Of a DNA stretch of 64,000 nucleotides, positions 1-8,876 are shown in pieces. Below the pieces are notes generated by a model, which was given only the letters and a program-made list of their open reading frames with translations, searched no databases and was not told the origin of the DNA. How positions within the stretch are numbered: position 1 is the stretch's first letter; the number at the start of each line of letters is the position of its first letter. The position numbers and the translations under genes are program-made. Source of the DNA: Bifidobacterium myosotis (GTDB lineage: Bacteria; Actinomycetota; Actinomycetes; Actinomycetales; Bifidobacteriaceae); the NCBI RefSeq assembly GCF_002259745.1, contig NZ_MWWW01000004.1:186001-250000 (forward strand), given 5' to 3'.

Positions 1-267
1 TTCGGCCCAATCTTCGAGGCCGCGTCCGACAATCCGGAGAACAAGGACATCGCCTTCGTCAAGGTCGACATCGACGCCAACCAGGATCTGGCGCAGGCCG
101 CGGGCATCCAGGCCGTGCCCACGCTGATGATCGCCAAGCAGGGCGAGGTCATCTTCCAGCAGGCCGGCGCGCTGCAGGCCGCCGATCTGGACGATCTCAT
201 CGCCCAGGCCAAGGCCCTCGACCTGGCGGCGGCCAAGGCTCAGGCCGCGGCAGCCCAGCAGAACTGA
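1..267 (+). CDS. Thioredoxin family protein, C-terminal part (5' truncated by window)
   Basis: Open from the first base in frame 1 and ending with TGA at 265-267. The visible 88 residues carry the thioredoxin core after the active site: FVKVDIDANQDLA, then the cis-proline segment GIQAVPTLMIAKQG and a final helix. The tail is Ala/Gln-rich (AAAKAQAAAAQQN), an extension beyond the usual thioredoxin end. The CxxC motif would lie upstream of the window, so redox activity cannot be confirmed. The expected role is a cytoplasmic dithiol-disulfide oxidoreductase. Family assignment is firm, paralogue identity is not. Confidence 0.8.
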   Translation, partial: FGPIFEAASDNPENKDIAFVKVDIDANQDLAQAAGIQAVPTLMIAKQGEVIFQQAGALQAADLDDLIAQAKALDLAAAKAQAAAAQQN

Positions 268-415
268 TTCCAGCCTTGGCCGTACCGGCCGCCCCGGCGA
301 CAAAGACATACGGTCGGGGATATTCGACCGCCGCTCGGGCGCAGGATGCGGGCGCAGGGGAAGCAAGGCGCGGGCGCAGACCCTGATTCCGCGCCAATCA
401 CCGCCAATCCCCATC

Positions 416-467
416 AACCGCCATATGTAGTGTCCGCATGATTTCACGGCGACTACATATGGCGGTT
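416..467. repeat. Perfect 16-bp inverted repeat, 20-nt loop
   Basis: Left arm AACCGCCATATGTAGT at 416-431 and its exact reverse complement at 452-467. No T-run follows on either side, so it is not a standard intrinsic terminator. It lies about 93 nt before the start of the next gene in an otherwise gene-free 293-nt spacer. It could be an operator or an mRNA leader structure. Confidence 0.7.
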
Positions 468-560
468 GCCGTATATTCGTTGATTTCCGTTCATCCACGC
501 GCCGCCTTATCATGGTGTGCAGTGTGAACCACGACCGTTGATGGCCGACCAAGGAGCATA

Positions 561-1559
561 ATGTCGAAGCACGTCAGGCATACCCCGTTGCTGCAGTCCC
601 TGAGCAAACGCCAGTGGACCAGAATCGCGGCAGTGGTCGCGGCAGTCGGTCTCATCGCAGCCGCAGGCGTGGTCTCCCGCAACTTCTACCAGAACGAGGC
701 GCCGCAGTCATACTCCAATGTCACCGCGTTCTCGGCCACCGACTCCGCCGCCTCGCGTTCCGCGACCCGCGGCGCCATCGGCAGCGCGGACAAGAACACC
801 ACCTTCGTCACCGTGAAGATCAATGGCGATCCGCGCACGGTGCTCGGTGAGAAGCAGAACATGACCACCGTCAAGGATGTGCTGGAGACCGGCAACATCA
901 CCCTTGACCCGAACGATGCGGTGAGCCCGTCGCTCAAGACCAAGGTCACCGAAGCCACGGTGATCACCATCGACCGCGCAGGCGCCAATGTGGAGACCAG
1001 CGATACTCCGATCGCCTTCAACGAGGTGCGCAAGGAGACCTCAAGCCTGCCTAAGGGTCAGGAAAAGGTGGAGACCGAGGGTGAGAACGGCGTGATGGAG
1101 ACCACGGCGCTGGTCACGCGCGCCGGCGGCAAGGTCGTCTCCTCCAACGTGTTCGCCTCGTGGGTCAAGAAGGCCCCGGTCGACAAGGTAATCCTGGTAG
1201 GCACCGGCTCGGATGCCACCAGCCCGGCCGGCGGCGCGTTGGGCACCACTACGCCGGCCGGTGAGATCCAGTCCTGGGCGCATGACTATCTGCTGGCCAA
1301 TGGCTACTCCGAAGAGGACTTCACGGCCGCGAACTACATCATCAGCCACGAATCCGGCTGGAGCCCGACCGCCACCAACCCCTCCTCCGGCGCATATGGC
1401 CTCGCACAGGCGTATCCGGGCAGCAAGATGGCCTCGGCGGGCGCCGATTGGCAGACGAACTACCAGACGCAGTTCAAGTGGTTCATCGATTACTGCAACC
1501 AGCGTTACGGCGGCATCACGGCGGCCTACAACTACTGGCTCACCTACAAGAGCTACTGA
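561..1559 (+). CDS. Secreted G5-domain, lysozyme-like cell wall hydrolase (Rpf/aggregation-promoting-factor type)
   Basis: 332 residues with a good Shine-Dalgarno (AAGGAG, 5 nt before ATG). An N-terminal signal anchor lies at about residues 20-40 (RIAAVVAAVGLIAAAGVV). A ubiquitin-like DUF348 region (VTVKINGDPRTVLGEKQNMTTVKDVL) is followed by a G5 domain (about residues 135-215). A C-terminal lysozyme-like domain carries IISHESGWSPTATNPSSGAYGLAQ, the catalytic-Glu signature of soluble transglycosylase and Rpf-like folds. This architecture is typical of actinobacterial peptidoglycan hydrolases that act outside the cell in growth or daughter-cell separation. It is monocistronic, with 620 nt to the next gene. 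The family is clear; the exact bond cleaved is inferred. Confidence 0.85.
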   Translation: MSKHVRHTPLLQSLSKRQWTRIAAVVAAVGLIAAAGVVSRNFYQNEAPQSYSNVTAFSATDSAASRSATRGAIGSADKNTTFVTVKINGDPRTVLGEKQNMTTVKDVLETGNITLDPNDAVSPSLKTKVTEATVITIDRAGANVETSDTPIAFNEVRKETSSLPKGQEKVETEGENGVMETTALVTRAGGKVVSSNVFASWVKKAPVDKVILVGTGSDATSPAGGALGTTTPAGEIQSWAHDYLLANGYSEEDFTAANYIISHESGWSPTATNPSSGAYGLAQAYPGSKMASAGADWQTNYQTQFKWFIDYCNQRYGGITAAYNYWLTYKSY

Positions 1560-2179
1560 TTGTTGCCACCTTTGGTATTGGGCTGCGTCGATTTGCGCTG
1601 ATCAGCGCTGGCTGATCTGCCGGCAGTTGCCTCGCCGGCATCGCACGCGATATTGCGGAATATCGGTGATTCCCGTCCGCGCACCGTTATCCATCGGTGC
1701 ATACCGGCAATGCGTCCCGGAATCACGCCGCGCGCTGCCGTCATGCACCATTCGGCGTGTCGGCGCCCCTCACGGCAAGGCATGTATCGCATGCATCCTG
1801 CGGCAAATTACCAAAAGTCAACTAATGCAACGGTTTCCGGGTACCTCATGCCGTTCGGAGCCACAGAGCGGCAATCAATGTTACCGCTCACACTCATCCA
1901 CACCCCCTTTCATCCACCGAATCACCCCGTATATCGTCGTACGGGGGCATGTATAGTAGGGGGTATTGCGCAGGAACACACAACTGCGCCGTGATAATCA
2001 AACGCATGGAACACACCACCGACGCCGAGCCGTTCACGGCATCACGCCATGGTTTGCGGATTCCGGCATCGTCATCACCACAAGCACCCGCTTTGGCATT
2101 GCGCCAGCACAGGCATCGATACCGAACCGGTTTGAATCACGGTAGGCAGACCCCCGATCCCAAGGAGACAACAACAGCT
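1560..2179 (+). promoter_or_regulatory. Gene-free spacer / probable long 5' leader of the next gene
   Basis: I find no supportable gene in these 620 nt. Near the end is a small hairpin (CCCCGTA at 1925-1931 with TACGGGG at 1940-1946), followed by a -10-like TATAGT at 1952-1957. This would give a leader of roughly 215 nt to the start at 2180. No -35 is convincing and I recognise no riboswitch class. Confidence 0.3.
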
Positions 2180-2740
2180 ATGACTAAGAAAATCATGGCC
2201 ATTCTGGCCGTCATCGCCACCGCGCTCGGACTGAGCTTCGCCACCGCCACCGCCTTCGCCGTGGATGGCGATGGCTACGGCGCTTCCGTGACGGTCAGCG
2301 GCAACACCGCCACCGTCACGTTCCCGGCCGGAGCCTTCCAGCCGAACGAGCAGGTGACCGTCACATGGGACGACAACGTCGTCGCCGACGTGCAGCAGAT
2401 CGGCGAGCGCACGTTCACCGCCGCCGCGGACGGCTCGCTGAGCCTCCGCTACATCTTCAAGGAAGGACAGGCTGCCGGCCAGACGATCACCGTGACCGCG
2501 GTCGGCGCGCAGTCCGGCTCCCGCACCGCGCAGATCACCGTGCCATCCACCGGCACCGGCGACCAGTCCGGCAGTAATGGCGACAGCGGCATCGGCGGCA
2601 TCATCGGTAACGCCGGCGGGTCCGGCACCACGGCCAATACCGGTGCCGCCATTGCGCCGTACGGCGTGGCCGCCGTGCTGCTGGCCGCCGCGGGCCTCGC
2701 GCTGTTCGCTGTCCGCCGGGGAGCCGGGCAGCGCCGCTGA
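2180..2740 (+). CDS. Secreted, wall- or membrane-anchored surface protein with one Ig-like domain
   Basis: 186 residues. The start was chosen at 2180 because AAGGAG lies 9 nt upstream and the protein then begins with a textbook signal peptide (MTKKIMAILAVIATALGLSF, cleavage probably after AFA near residue 28). The mature part is a single beta-rich domain (about 30-125) and a Gly/Ser/Thr linker. The C-terminus is TANTGA, a hydrophobic helix and RRGAGQRR. That order (degenerate xAxTG-like motif, membrane helix, basic tail) looks like a sortase sorting signal, though it is not a strict LPxTG. The function may be structural or adhesive; no enzyme motif is visible. Confidence 0.7.
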   Translation: MTKKIMAILAVIATALGLSFATATAFAVDGDGYGASVTVSGNTATVTFPAGAFQPNEQVTVTWDDNVVADVQQIGERTFTAAADGSLSLRYIFKEGQAAGQTITVTAVGAQSGSRTAQITVPSTGTGDQSGSNGDSGIGGIIGNAGGSGTTANTGAAIAPYGVAAVLLAAAGLALFAVRRGAGQRR

Positions 2741-2852
2741 TCCCATTAGGGATGTTGGAATAACGCTGGAGAGCAGCCGGCTGACGACCTGTGGCACGGC
2801 ACCATCTGGACCGTCTAGATCGACCGTGGAATCCTCCCAGCATTCGCCTCAC

Positions 2853-2884
2853 AAACCGGGGAATCTCACGATTCCCCGGTTTTT
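2853..2884 (+). terminator. Intrinsic terminator of the surface protein gene
   Basis: Perfect 13-bp stem AAACCGGGGAATC / GATTCCCCGGTTT with a TCAC loop, running into five T's. It sits 112 nt after the stop at 2740. The rest of the 336-nt gap up to 3077 shows nothing else I can name. Confidence 0.85.
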
Positions 2885-3076
2885 CATTGCCCTTGCCATA
2901 TCCATCATTCGGCAATTCGCCGCGCATCACACTGCGCCGAATATGCGAAGGACGCCGAGAGGCAGATTCCATACCATGAATCTCCGGAGTACCCCTGCCA
3001 TTGCCGGACGCAGCTTTTCGCCGACGCAACCCACTGCGATTTCCATTGTCAACACTCGCCATTACGAAGGATATCC

Positions 3077-3652
3077 ATGCACATTCTTTTCGTTTGCACC
3101 GGTAATCAGTGCCGCTCAGTGATGGCCGAATATCTCACGCGCGCGACCATCAAAGCTCACGGAACCGACACGAATATCACCGTATCCAGCGCCGGCACAT
3201 TGCAATATCCACCGCACACCGCCGACCCGATGACCGTGGAATTACTGGCCGAAGACGGCATCGACGCAACAGGCCACCGTTCCACGTCCATCAATCGGGA
3301 AATCATCGCGAATGCGGATGTAATCCTATGTTTTGAGCGCAATCATATCAATGAATTATCGAGGTGGAATCCATCCGCCGTCCGTAAAACGGCGCTATTC
3401 GACGATTTCGTCAATGCATGCGAATACCTGCATCATCACGGTTCGCCCATCGACACCCCTTATGACGACGGAATCCGCGAAACGCTGGACGCCATGTCGA
3501 TGATCCGGCCGTTCCTTCCCCGAGCGAACGACACCGCAGACCCCCACCGCCAATCACGCGAAGTATTCGTGCGGGTATATGCGGAAATCAAGCGTGGAAT
3601 CAACATGATATTTGATTCGCCTACGGCCTCAACATCCGATACGGTCATGTGA
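3077..3652 (+). CDS. Low-molecular-weight protein-tyrosine phosphatase family protein
   Basis: 191 residues. The N-terminus is MHILFVCTGNQCRSVMAEY, the LMW-PTP phosphate-binding loop C-x5-R-S (Cys7, Arg13, Ser14). A late Asp-Pro (DPHRQS, near residue 155) is in the place of the general-acid loop. Members dephosphorylate tyrosine-phosphorylated proteins, often bacterial tyrosine kinases of polysaccharide export, and the same fold includes arsenate reductases. At about 190 residues it is longer than the usual 145-165. No polysaccharide kinase gene is adjacent, so the partner is unknown. Base composition is more AT-rich than its neighbours. Confidence 0.8.
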   Translation: MHILFVCTGNQCRSVMAEYLTRATIKAHGTDTNITVSSAGTLQYPPHTADPMTVELLAEDGIDATGHRSTSINREIIANADVILCFERNHINELSRWNPSAVRKTALFDDFVNACEYLHHHGSPIDTPYDDGIRETLDAMSMIRPFLPRANDTADPHRQSREVFVRVYAEIKRGINMIFDSPTASTSDTVM

Positions 3653-3893
3653 CCGTCCGCACAATAGCCACTGTGATAATCATTATTCATGCGGTTGCCT
3701 TGCGTGACAATAGCGGCACCGATAGCAGTAACCAACAGTCATATCACGCGATAATCGCACGACGTTGTTCCGCAAAGTTTTTCGCGCGATATATATAGCG
3801 GAAGCCACTTTTTTCATTTGTCATTCGTAGATGAAAAACGTTACAATCGGAACCGGAATTCACGAGATAACGTCAATCATTAAGGAGAGTGTC

Positions 3894-4328
3894 ATGGCTT
3901 CTTTGCTGCAGGGATTTGAAGAAGTGCAACTGGTCAAGCCGCTTGGCAAAACGGTGTTGACCGTTACGGATGCCGCTATCCGTTTCAACAAGGCCACCGC
4001 CGAGGCATTGGGCTTCCCGGCGTATGTGAAGGTGCTCATCAACGGGAAGACCCGGCAGATCGCCGTCACGCCGGCCAGTGAATCGGCCGACAACGCGATC
4101 AAGTTCAGCAAGCCGGAAGGCAAGCAGACGGCATCCGTAAGCGTCAAGGAGCCCGTGCTGGTCGAGGCAGTGAAGGAATACCTGCCCGTCGGAGAGGCCC
4201 CCGAAGGCGAAGTGGCGTACCAGTCCGTGGCCGGCGCCGCCTACCCGGAAAGCAAGACCGTGATCTTCGACGTGGCCAATGCTACCGCCGGCACCATGAA
4301 GCGCCGCGGACGCAAGAAGGCCGCCTGA
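3894..4328 (+). CDS. Small conserved protein of unknown function
   Basis: 144 residues. The ATG at 3894 has AAGGAGAG 6 nt upstream; an upstream in-frame ATG at 3831 lacks a ribosome site. The sequence starts MASLLQGFEEVQLVKPLGKT and looks like a compact, soluble beta-rich fold. It ends in a strongly basic tail (MKRRGRKKAA) that could bind nucleic acid. There is no signal peptide or membrane helix. The strong ribosome site and the clean terminator downstream suggest an expressed gene. I do not recognise a named family. Confidence 0.65.
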   Translation: MASLLQGFEEVQLVKPLGKTVLTVTDAAIRFNKATAEALGFPAYVKVLINGKTRQIAVTPASESADNAIKFSKPEGKQTASVSVKEPVLVEAVKEYLPVGEAPEGEVAYQSVAGAAYPESKTVIFDVANATAGTMKRRGRKKAA

Positions 4329-4405
4329 TCGGGCCGCCAGGGCGGCATCGGACTCGCACGAGCCACGCCGCCGCTCCCCTACTATTCAGGGGCTCTGTGC
4401 TTACG

Positions 4406-4441
4406 AAAAACCCCGCAACCTACTGAGGTTTGCGGGGTTTT
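4406..4441. terminator. Bidirectional intrinsic terminator
   Basis: GC-rich stem AACCCCGCAACC / GGTTTGCGGGGTT (one bulged base), flanked by AAAAA on the left and TTTT on the right. It can therefore end both the plus-strand small gene and the minus-strand bS22 gene. Confidence 0.85.
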
Positions 4442-4463
4442 CATGCCTTGATTGCAGGTAAGA

Positions 4464-4553
4464 CTACTTACGCTGGTGGCGGGTCTTACGCAGCAGTTTG
4501 CGGTGCTTCTTCTTGCTCATCCGCTTGCGGCGCTTCTTGATGACAGAACCCAT
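4464..4553 (-). CDS. Small ribosomal subunit protein bS22 (AURKAIP1/COX24-like)
   Basis: Only 29 residues, starting MGSVIKKRRKRMSKKKHRKL and ending RKTRHQRK. This is the hallmark of the tiny actinobacterial ribosomal protein bS22, which shares the mitochondrial AURKAIP1/COX24 motif and sits near the decoding centre of the 30S subunit. More than half the residues are Lys or Arg. The start ATG is preceded on the minus strand by a purine-rich stretch (GGAGGCTTCAG). It is easily missed because of its size; length and sequence match the family well. Confidence 0.9.
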   Translation of the reverse strand: MGSVIKKRRKRMSKKKHRKLLRKTRHQRK

Positions 4554-4753
4554 CTGAAGCCTCCATTTCGATTAATCGTAAAAGTTGCAACTCGCACAAT
4601 ACTACACATCCAACCAGACAGACGAAACCGACATGATACCTGTGTCGTCGAAATCACCATCCACTCGTGGATGAATCCTGCATGAATGCTAGGAAACATG
4701 CGGGTTTCAGAGGGAAACGGCCGGACGGCCGTACTCTCGGAAATCGGCTTGCA

Positions 4754-5386
4754 TCACATCGGGAACTTCTGGTAGAAGCGCTCGACGGCCTCCTTGGTGC
4801 CGGTGGCCTGGAACACCACCGTATCGTTCTGCCAGATGGCCACGGACTTCTTGGCATCGGCGGCATCGGCCTTGACCACATACGCTCCGGTCACATTGCC
4901 GGACACCTTCACGTTGCCGGAGGCCTGATCGTCACCGGTCTGGGCGCTCACCAAGGCATCGTACTGGGTCTTGGCGCTGTCCGCGGTGGACCATTGCGCG
5001 GCGACCAACGTCACATCCTTGGCCTTGTCGCCGGTGGAGTAGGTCAACGTGTACTCTTCGAGCGGCGAAGCGGCGCTCCATGTGGTGGACGCCTCCGCCT
5101 TAGTGCGCGCGTAGTTGAGCACGCTGTCCGGCATGGCCTTGAGCAGTTCGGTGGCATCGTCCGGCAGCGCGGTGGCCTCGATGGTCGGCGTGGTGGGCTC
5201 GGCCTCGGCGGACTGCTGCTGGCTGCTGCCGTTCGGGGCGGCCGTGCCGGCATCCTTCCTGATGGCCCAGCCCGGCCAGACGAAAGCCGACAGCACCGCC
5301 AGAATGATGACGACGGCGGCGGCAACCACCACCGCGATGAGCTTGCCATGAGACTGCGTGGTCGAAGAGTTCTCGGTGTTAGTCAT
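4754..5386 (-). CDS. Single-pass membrane protein, exported C-terminal domain, unknown function
   Basis: 210 residues from the ATG at 5386; a longer reading to 5542 is possible but its extra 52 residues look non-coding. It has a short cytoplasmic N-terminus (MTNTENSSTTQSHG), one membrane helix at about 16-38 (LIAVVVAAAVVIILAVLSAFVW), a Ser/Gln/Glu/Pro linker and an extracytoplasmic domain of about 130 residues. That domain ends KSVAIWQNDTVVFQATGT. No catalytic motif is seen. It lies divergently from radA across about 240 nt. It may be an actinobacterial envelope protein; the role is unknown. Confidence 0.65.
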   Translation of the reverse strand: MTNTENSSTTQSHGKLIAVVVAAAVVIILAVLSAFVWPGWAIRKDAGTAAPNGSSQQQSAEAEPTTPTIEATALPDDATELLKAMPDSVLNYARTKAEASTTWSAASPLEEYTLTYSTGDKAKDVTLVAAQWSTADSAKTQYDALVSAQTGDDQASGNVKVSGNVTGAYVVKADAADAKKSVAIWQNDTVVFQATGTKEAVERFYQKFPM

Positions 5387-5583
5387 GTCCCCGATTCTCT
5401 CACAGCGGCGTGACGCGGGACAGCCTCGCTCAGCTCGTTTCCCGCCTCCCGCGTGAATGTATCGTGAATCGGAAGGAGATCCCGCCACGCCTCGTGTGGC
5501 GACAGCCGGCCGCGCCGAGCTGCCGCCCCTGATCACCGCCACACATCCTCAAACGGTTGTTTTCGGCTTGACTTCGTCCGTTT

Positions 5584-5599
5584 CGGTAAAATTTTACCG
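5584..5599. promoter_or_regulatory. 16-bp perfect palindrome upstream of radA
   Basis: CGGTAAAATTTTACCG lies 30 nt before the radA start. A -35-like TTGACT is at 5568-5573. A palindrome placed over the expected -10/start region suggests a dimeric regulator site; the regulator is unknown. Confidence 0.45.
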
Positions 5600-5628
5600 G
5601 CCACGTCATTCGGGGTTAGGGTGAATGC

Positions 5629-7140
5629 ATGGCGAAATCAAGTGTGCAGTATGTGTGTTCCGAGTGCGGCTGGAACGGCCCCAAGTGGTACGGCCGCTGC
5701 CCCGAGTGCGGGCAGTGGGGCACGGTGGAGGAATTCCACGAGGCCCGTGCCGCCGCGGGATCGCGCACGGCCGCACCGGGCAGGACGTCACGCACGCAAT
5801 CGGTGGCCGTGCCATCGACCGGGCGCACGGCGGCACGTCCGATCACCGAAATCGGCACGGAAAGCGTGAAACGTCTGGGCACCGGGTTCTCCGAATTCGA
5901 CCGCGTCCTAGGCGGTGGGGTGGTTCCCGGATCGGTCACGCTTATCGCCGGAGAACCGGGTATCGGCAAATCCACCCTGCTGCTGCAGACGGCCGGCAAT
6001 GTGGCACGATCCGTTTCCCGCAACGGCGCACGGCACGACGTCGCCGCTTCGGTGTCCGGCGATGGCCATTCCAGTACCGTGCTGTATATCTCCGGTGAGG
6101 AGTCGCAGGCGCAGGTCCGGCTCCGCGCCTCGCGCATCAATGCCGTGGAACCGAACCTGCTGCTGGCATCCACCACCGATTTGGCCACGGTGCTGGGGCT
6201 TATCGAGGAGCATCGCCCCGCATTGGCCATCGTCGATTCCGCGCAGACCATAGTCTCGCAGGAGGTCGACGGCATTTCCGGAGGCTCGACGCAGGTGCGC
6301 GAGGTGGCGAGCGCCCTCATCGATACCGCCAAGACCCTTGATATCCCCGTGTTTCTCGTCGGCCACGTCACCAAGGACGGGTCCATCGCCGGACCGCGGA
6401 CCTTGGAGCATCTGGTGGATGTGGTCTGCCAGTTCGAGGGCGACAGCGAAACCGCGCTGAGGATGCTGCGCGCGGTCAAAAACCGTTTCGGCCCCACCGA
6501 CGAGGTCGGATGCTTCGACATGAGCGGCGAGGGCATCGAGGAGGTCACCGACCCGGCTGGATTGTTCCTTTCCGGCAGTGGTCCGGATGCGGGGAACGCG
6601 GCACCCGTCGAAGGCACATGCGTGACGTTCACGCTGGACGGGCATCGGAGCCTGCCCGTCGAGGTGCAGGCGTTGGTGACCACGTCCGTGCTGCCGACGC
6701 CGCGTCGCGCGGTCAACGGAGTGGATCCCAGCCGCATCGCCATGCTGGCCGCGGTGCTGTCCCGCCATGGCAAGATGAACCTGCTCTCCAACGATCTGTA
6801 CATCTCCACCATCGCGGGAGGTCAGGCGCGGGAGCCGGCTTGCGACTTGGCGATTGTGGGCGCATTGGCGAGCGCCGCCACGTCGAAGCCGCTTCCGCGC
6901 ACCGCATGCGCGATCGGAGAGATTTCCCTGACCGGGCAGATTCGACCCGTGCCTCGTATGGAATACCGTCTGAGGGAAGCCGCGCGTCTGGGCTTCACCA
7001 CCGCCGTGGTGCCACCTCTGCGAAAACCCCTGCATATCGAGGGGTGCACGCTGGTGGAGGTCTGCACGCTGCAGGATGCGTTGGACGCGCTGGGGCTGTC
7101 CTCCAACACACGGCCGGCACGACGCAAGGAGACGGCATGA
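5629..7140 (+). CDS. radA: DNA repair protein RadA (Sms)
   Basis: 503 residues, near the usual 450-500. An N-terminal zinc finger has Cys10, Cys13, Cys24 and Cys27 (YVCSECGW and RCPECGQW). The RecA-like ATPase carries Walker A GEPGIGKST at 108-116 and the RadA-specific KNRFG motif near residue 284, and is followed by a Lon-like C-terminal domain. RadA is a hexameric helicase that drives branch migration and D-loop extension in homologous recombination. A short poorly conserved insert (SRNGARHDVAASVSGDGHSS) follows Walker A, and the linker after the zinc finger is Thr/Ala/Arg-rich. All key residues are present. Confidence 0.95.
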   Translation: MAKSSVQYVCSECGWNGPKWYGRCPECGQWGTVEEFHEARAAAGSRTAAPGRTSRTQSVAVPSTGRTAARPITEIGTESVKRLGTGFSEFDRVLGGGVVPGSVTLIAGEPGIGKSTLLLQTAGNVARSVSRNGARHDVAASVSGDGHSSTVLYISGEESQAQVRLRASRINAVEPNLLLASTTDLATVLGLIEEHRPALAIVDSAQTIVSQEVDGISGGSTQVREVASALIDTAKTLDIPVFLVGHVTKDGSIAGPRTLEHLVDVVCQFEGDSETALRMLRAVKNRFGPTDEVGCFDMSGEGIEEVTDPAGLFLSGSGPDAGNAAPVEGTCVTFTLDGHRSLPVEVQALVTTSVLPTPRRAVNGVDPSRIAMLAAVLSRHGKMNLLSNDLYISTIAGGQAREPACDLAIVGALASAATSKPLPRTACAIGEISLTGQIRPVPRMEYRLREAARLGFTTAVVPPLRKPLHIEGCTLVEVCTLQDALDALGLSSNTRPARRKETA

Positions 7141-7247
7141 CCATACTGCTTTGCACCCGCGCGGGCCGCACCATGGGCGGCGATTCGCTCCATCGGCATA
7201 CGACGTGTGCCGCACCGGTCTTTTCGGTTCGATGTGATAGACGATAA

Positions 7248-7313
7248 CGTTGCATGCAACGACTTCGTAAGTCGCGCAAGTCACGACAGTCATTAAGAAA
7301 GCACGACAGTCAT
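7248..7313 (+). promoter_or_regulatory. Palindromes and direct repeats in the leader of the adenosylhomocysteinase-like operon
   Basis: Within 66 nt lie a 14-bp perfect palindrome CGTTGCATGCAACG (7248-7261), an overlapping inverted repeat CGACTT-CGT-AAGTCG (7260-7274), and two copies of CACGACAGTCAT (7282-7293, 7302-7313) exactly 20 nt apart. The operon start is 16 nt further on. This looks like a protein-binding control region; which regulator is unknown. Confidence 0.5.
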
Positions 7314-7328
7314 AGGAAAGGAAGCGAC

Positions 7329-8810
7329 ATGGCAGACGAGGATTTCGCCGAATGGGCGATGACCTACTCCCAACGAACGAACCGGTCGCTGGCCGGGTCG
7401 CGCCTGCGACCGGAACGGGAACAACCGACGGCCGTGTTCCGGAATGCGGCCGTCCAGTGGGGCGTGACCGTGTCGGCCGATGCCGATGATGACGATGGCG
7501 TTGATGCCGGAGCCGACGTCGACACCGAAGGAACGGCCTCCATTGCACTGGGCGTGCGGGATGTGCAGGACGCCCGGACGCTGAGCGGCAAGGATGCGAT
7601 CGATTACGCCGAACGGTACATGCCGGTGATGCGCACGCTGATGGCCGAGTTGCGGTCCGGCACCGATTTCAACGGTCTGCGCATTGCCGTCTGTCTCGTT
7701 CTGGAGCCGAAAACGGCGGTGCTGCTGCGCCAGCTGAAAGCCGCCGGAGCGCTGGTCGGCGTGTTCGCTGATCCGTCGGAGACGGACCAGCGTGTGGCGG
7801 ATCAGCTGCGTCGCGAAGGCATCACCGTCGAAGCCGATGCGCGATGGACCGCCGAGCAGGCGCAGGCCGGGGCGTTGCGGCTGCTCGACACGATCGCGCC
7901 GCATATCATCATCGACGACGGCGCCAGTTTCGCCCGACTCGCCGCAGCCAAGCGCCCGGCCCTGCTGGATGGCCTGATCGGCGTGGCGGAGGAAACGACC
8001 AGCGGAGTGCGCGCCTTCCAAGCCATGCAGGACGCCGGCGCGCTCACCTTCCCCGTCGTGGCGGTCAACGACAGCGTGCTGAAAACCGGCTTCGACAATG
8101 CGCATGGCACCGGCGAGACCTGCGTCACCACCATGCAGCAGCTCCTTGGCGCGCACTGCTTCCGAGACGCCTCCGTAACCGTGATCGGATACGGTCCGGT
8201 CGGGCGGGGATTCGCATTGCGGGTGCGCGCGCTCGGCGCGAACGTCACCATCTGTGACACCGACCCGGTTGCCGCGCTCAAGGCCGTGTTCGATGGATTC
8301 GACGCCCGCGATATCGACGAGGCCGTCATCGATGCCGACATCGCGGTTTCGGCCACCGGCGTACGGCACACCATCACCGTGGAGCATATGCGGCTCATGC
8401 GCGAGCGCGCGGTGTTGTCGGTCATCGGAGGCATCGCCAATGAAATCGCCTTGGATGACATCCCCGGTTTCCATCACGACAACACGCAACCCGTGAGCGC
8501 CATCGTCGTGCCCGACGGCCCAACGCTCACGCTGCTGGCACAGGGCGACGGCGTGAACTACACGGCCGGCGGCGGCAATCCCATCGAGATCATGGATCTC
8601 AGTTTCGCCGTGCAGATTAGTGCGGTCCATCATCTGCTCGCGCATCGGAGCGGACAGCATCGTCTGCCGCCGCAAGTGCATCGTCTGTCAGCGGCATCCG
8701 ACCGGCATATCGCCGCCATCGCGCTGCGCACGCGAGGTCTGTCCGCCAGCCATGCCACGGCCGACAACGGCTATGACTGGCGTCTCACCCGATTCGACGA
8801 CACCGTATGA
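7329..8810 (+). CDS. Adenosylhomocysteinase-like NAD-binding protein
   Basis: 493 residues from the ATG at 7329 (AAGGA 7 nt upstream). The central part follows the S-adenosylhomocysteine hydrolase plan: an AdoHcy-binding segment with GVAEETTSGVRAF, the catalytic KTGFDNAHGTGET (counterpart of KxxFDN in the family) and the NAD-binding GYGPVGRG with its first Gly at residue 287. The C-terminus (IEIMDLSFAVQISAVHHL) also resembles the family. The first 80 residues are poorly conserved. It probably splits S-adenosylhomocysteine or a related thioether nucleoside. The amidohydrolase downstream supports a role in nucleoside salvage. The substrate is inferred. Confidence 0.75.
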   Translation: MADEDFAEWAMTYSQRTNRSLAGSRLRPEREQPTAVFRNAAVQWGVTVSADADDDDGVDAGADVDTEGTASIALGVRDVQDARTLSGKDAIDYAERYMPVMRTLMAELRSGTDFNGLRIAVCLVLEPKTAVLLRQLKAAGALVGVFADPSETDQRVADQLRREGITVEADARWTAEQAQAGALRLLDTIAPHIIIDDGASFARLAAAKRPALLDGLIGVAEETTSGVRAFQAMQDAGALTFPVVAVNDSVLKTGFDNAHGTGETCVTTMQQLLGAHCFRDASVTVIGYGPVGRGFALRVRALGANVTICDTDPVAALKAVFDGFDARDIDEAVIDADIAVSATGVRHTITVEHMRLMRERAVLSVIGGIANEIALDDIPGFHHDNTQPVSAIVVPDGPTLTLLAQGDGVNYTAGGGNPIEIMDLSFAVQISAVHHLLAHRSGQHRLPPQVHRLSAASDRHIAAIALRTRGLSASHATADNGYDWRLTRFDDTV

Positions 8811-8876
8811 CATAACCGTATGCCGTACGACATGCCTATGGTCGGCACCCATACGGCACCCGGTATAAAAGGAGGT

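Noticed and set aside
1949..2179. Longer N-terminus for the surface protein gene
   Set aside because: It would bury the signal peptide behind 77 unconserved residues; the start at 2180 has AAGGAG.
2577..3122. 181-codon plus-strand frame across the terminator at 2853
   Set aside because: It overlaps two better genes and reads through a perfect terminator hairpin.
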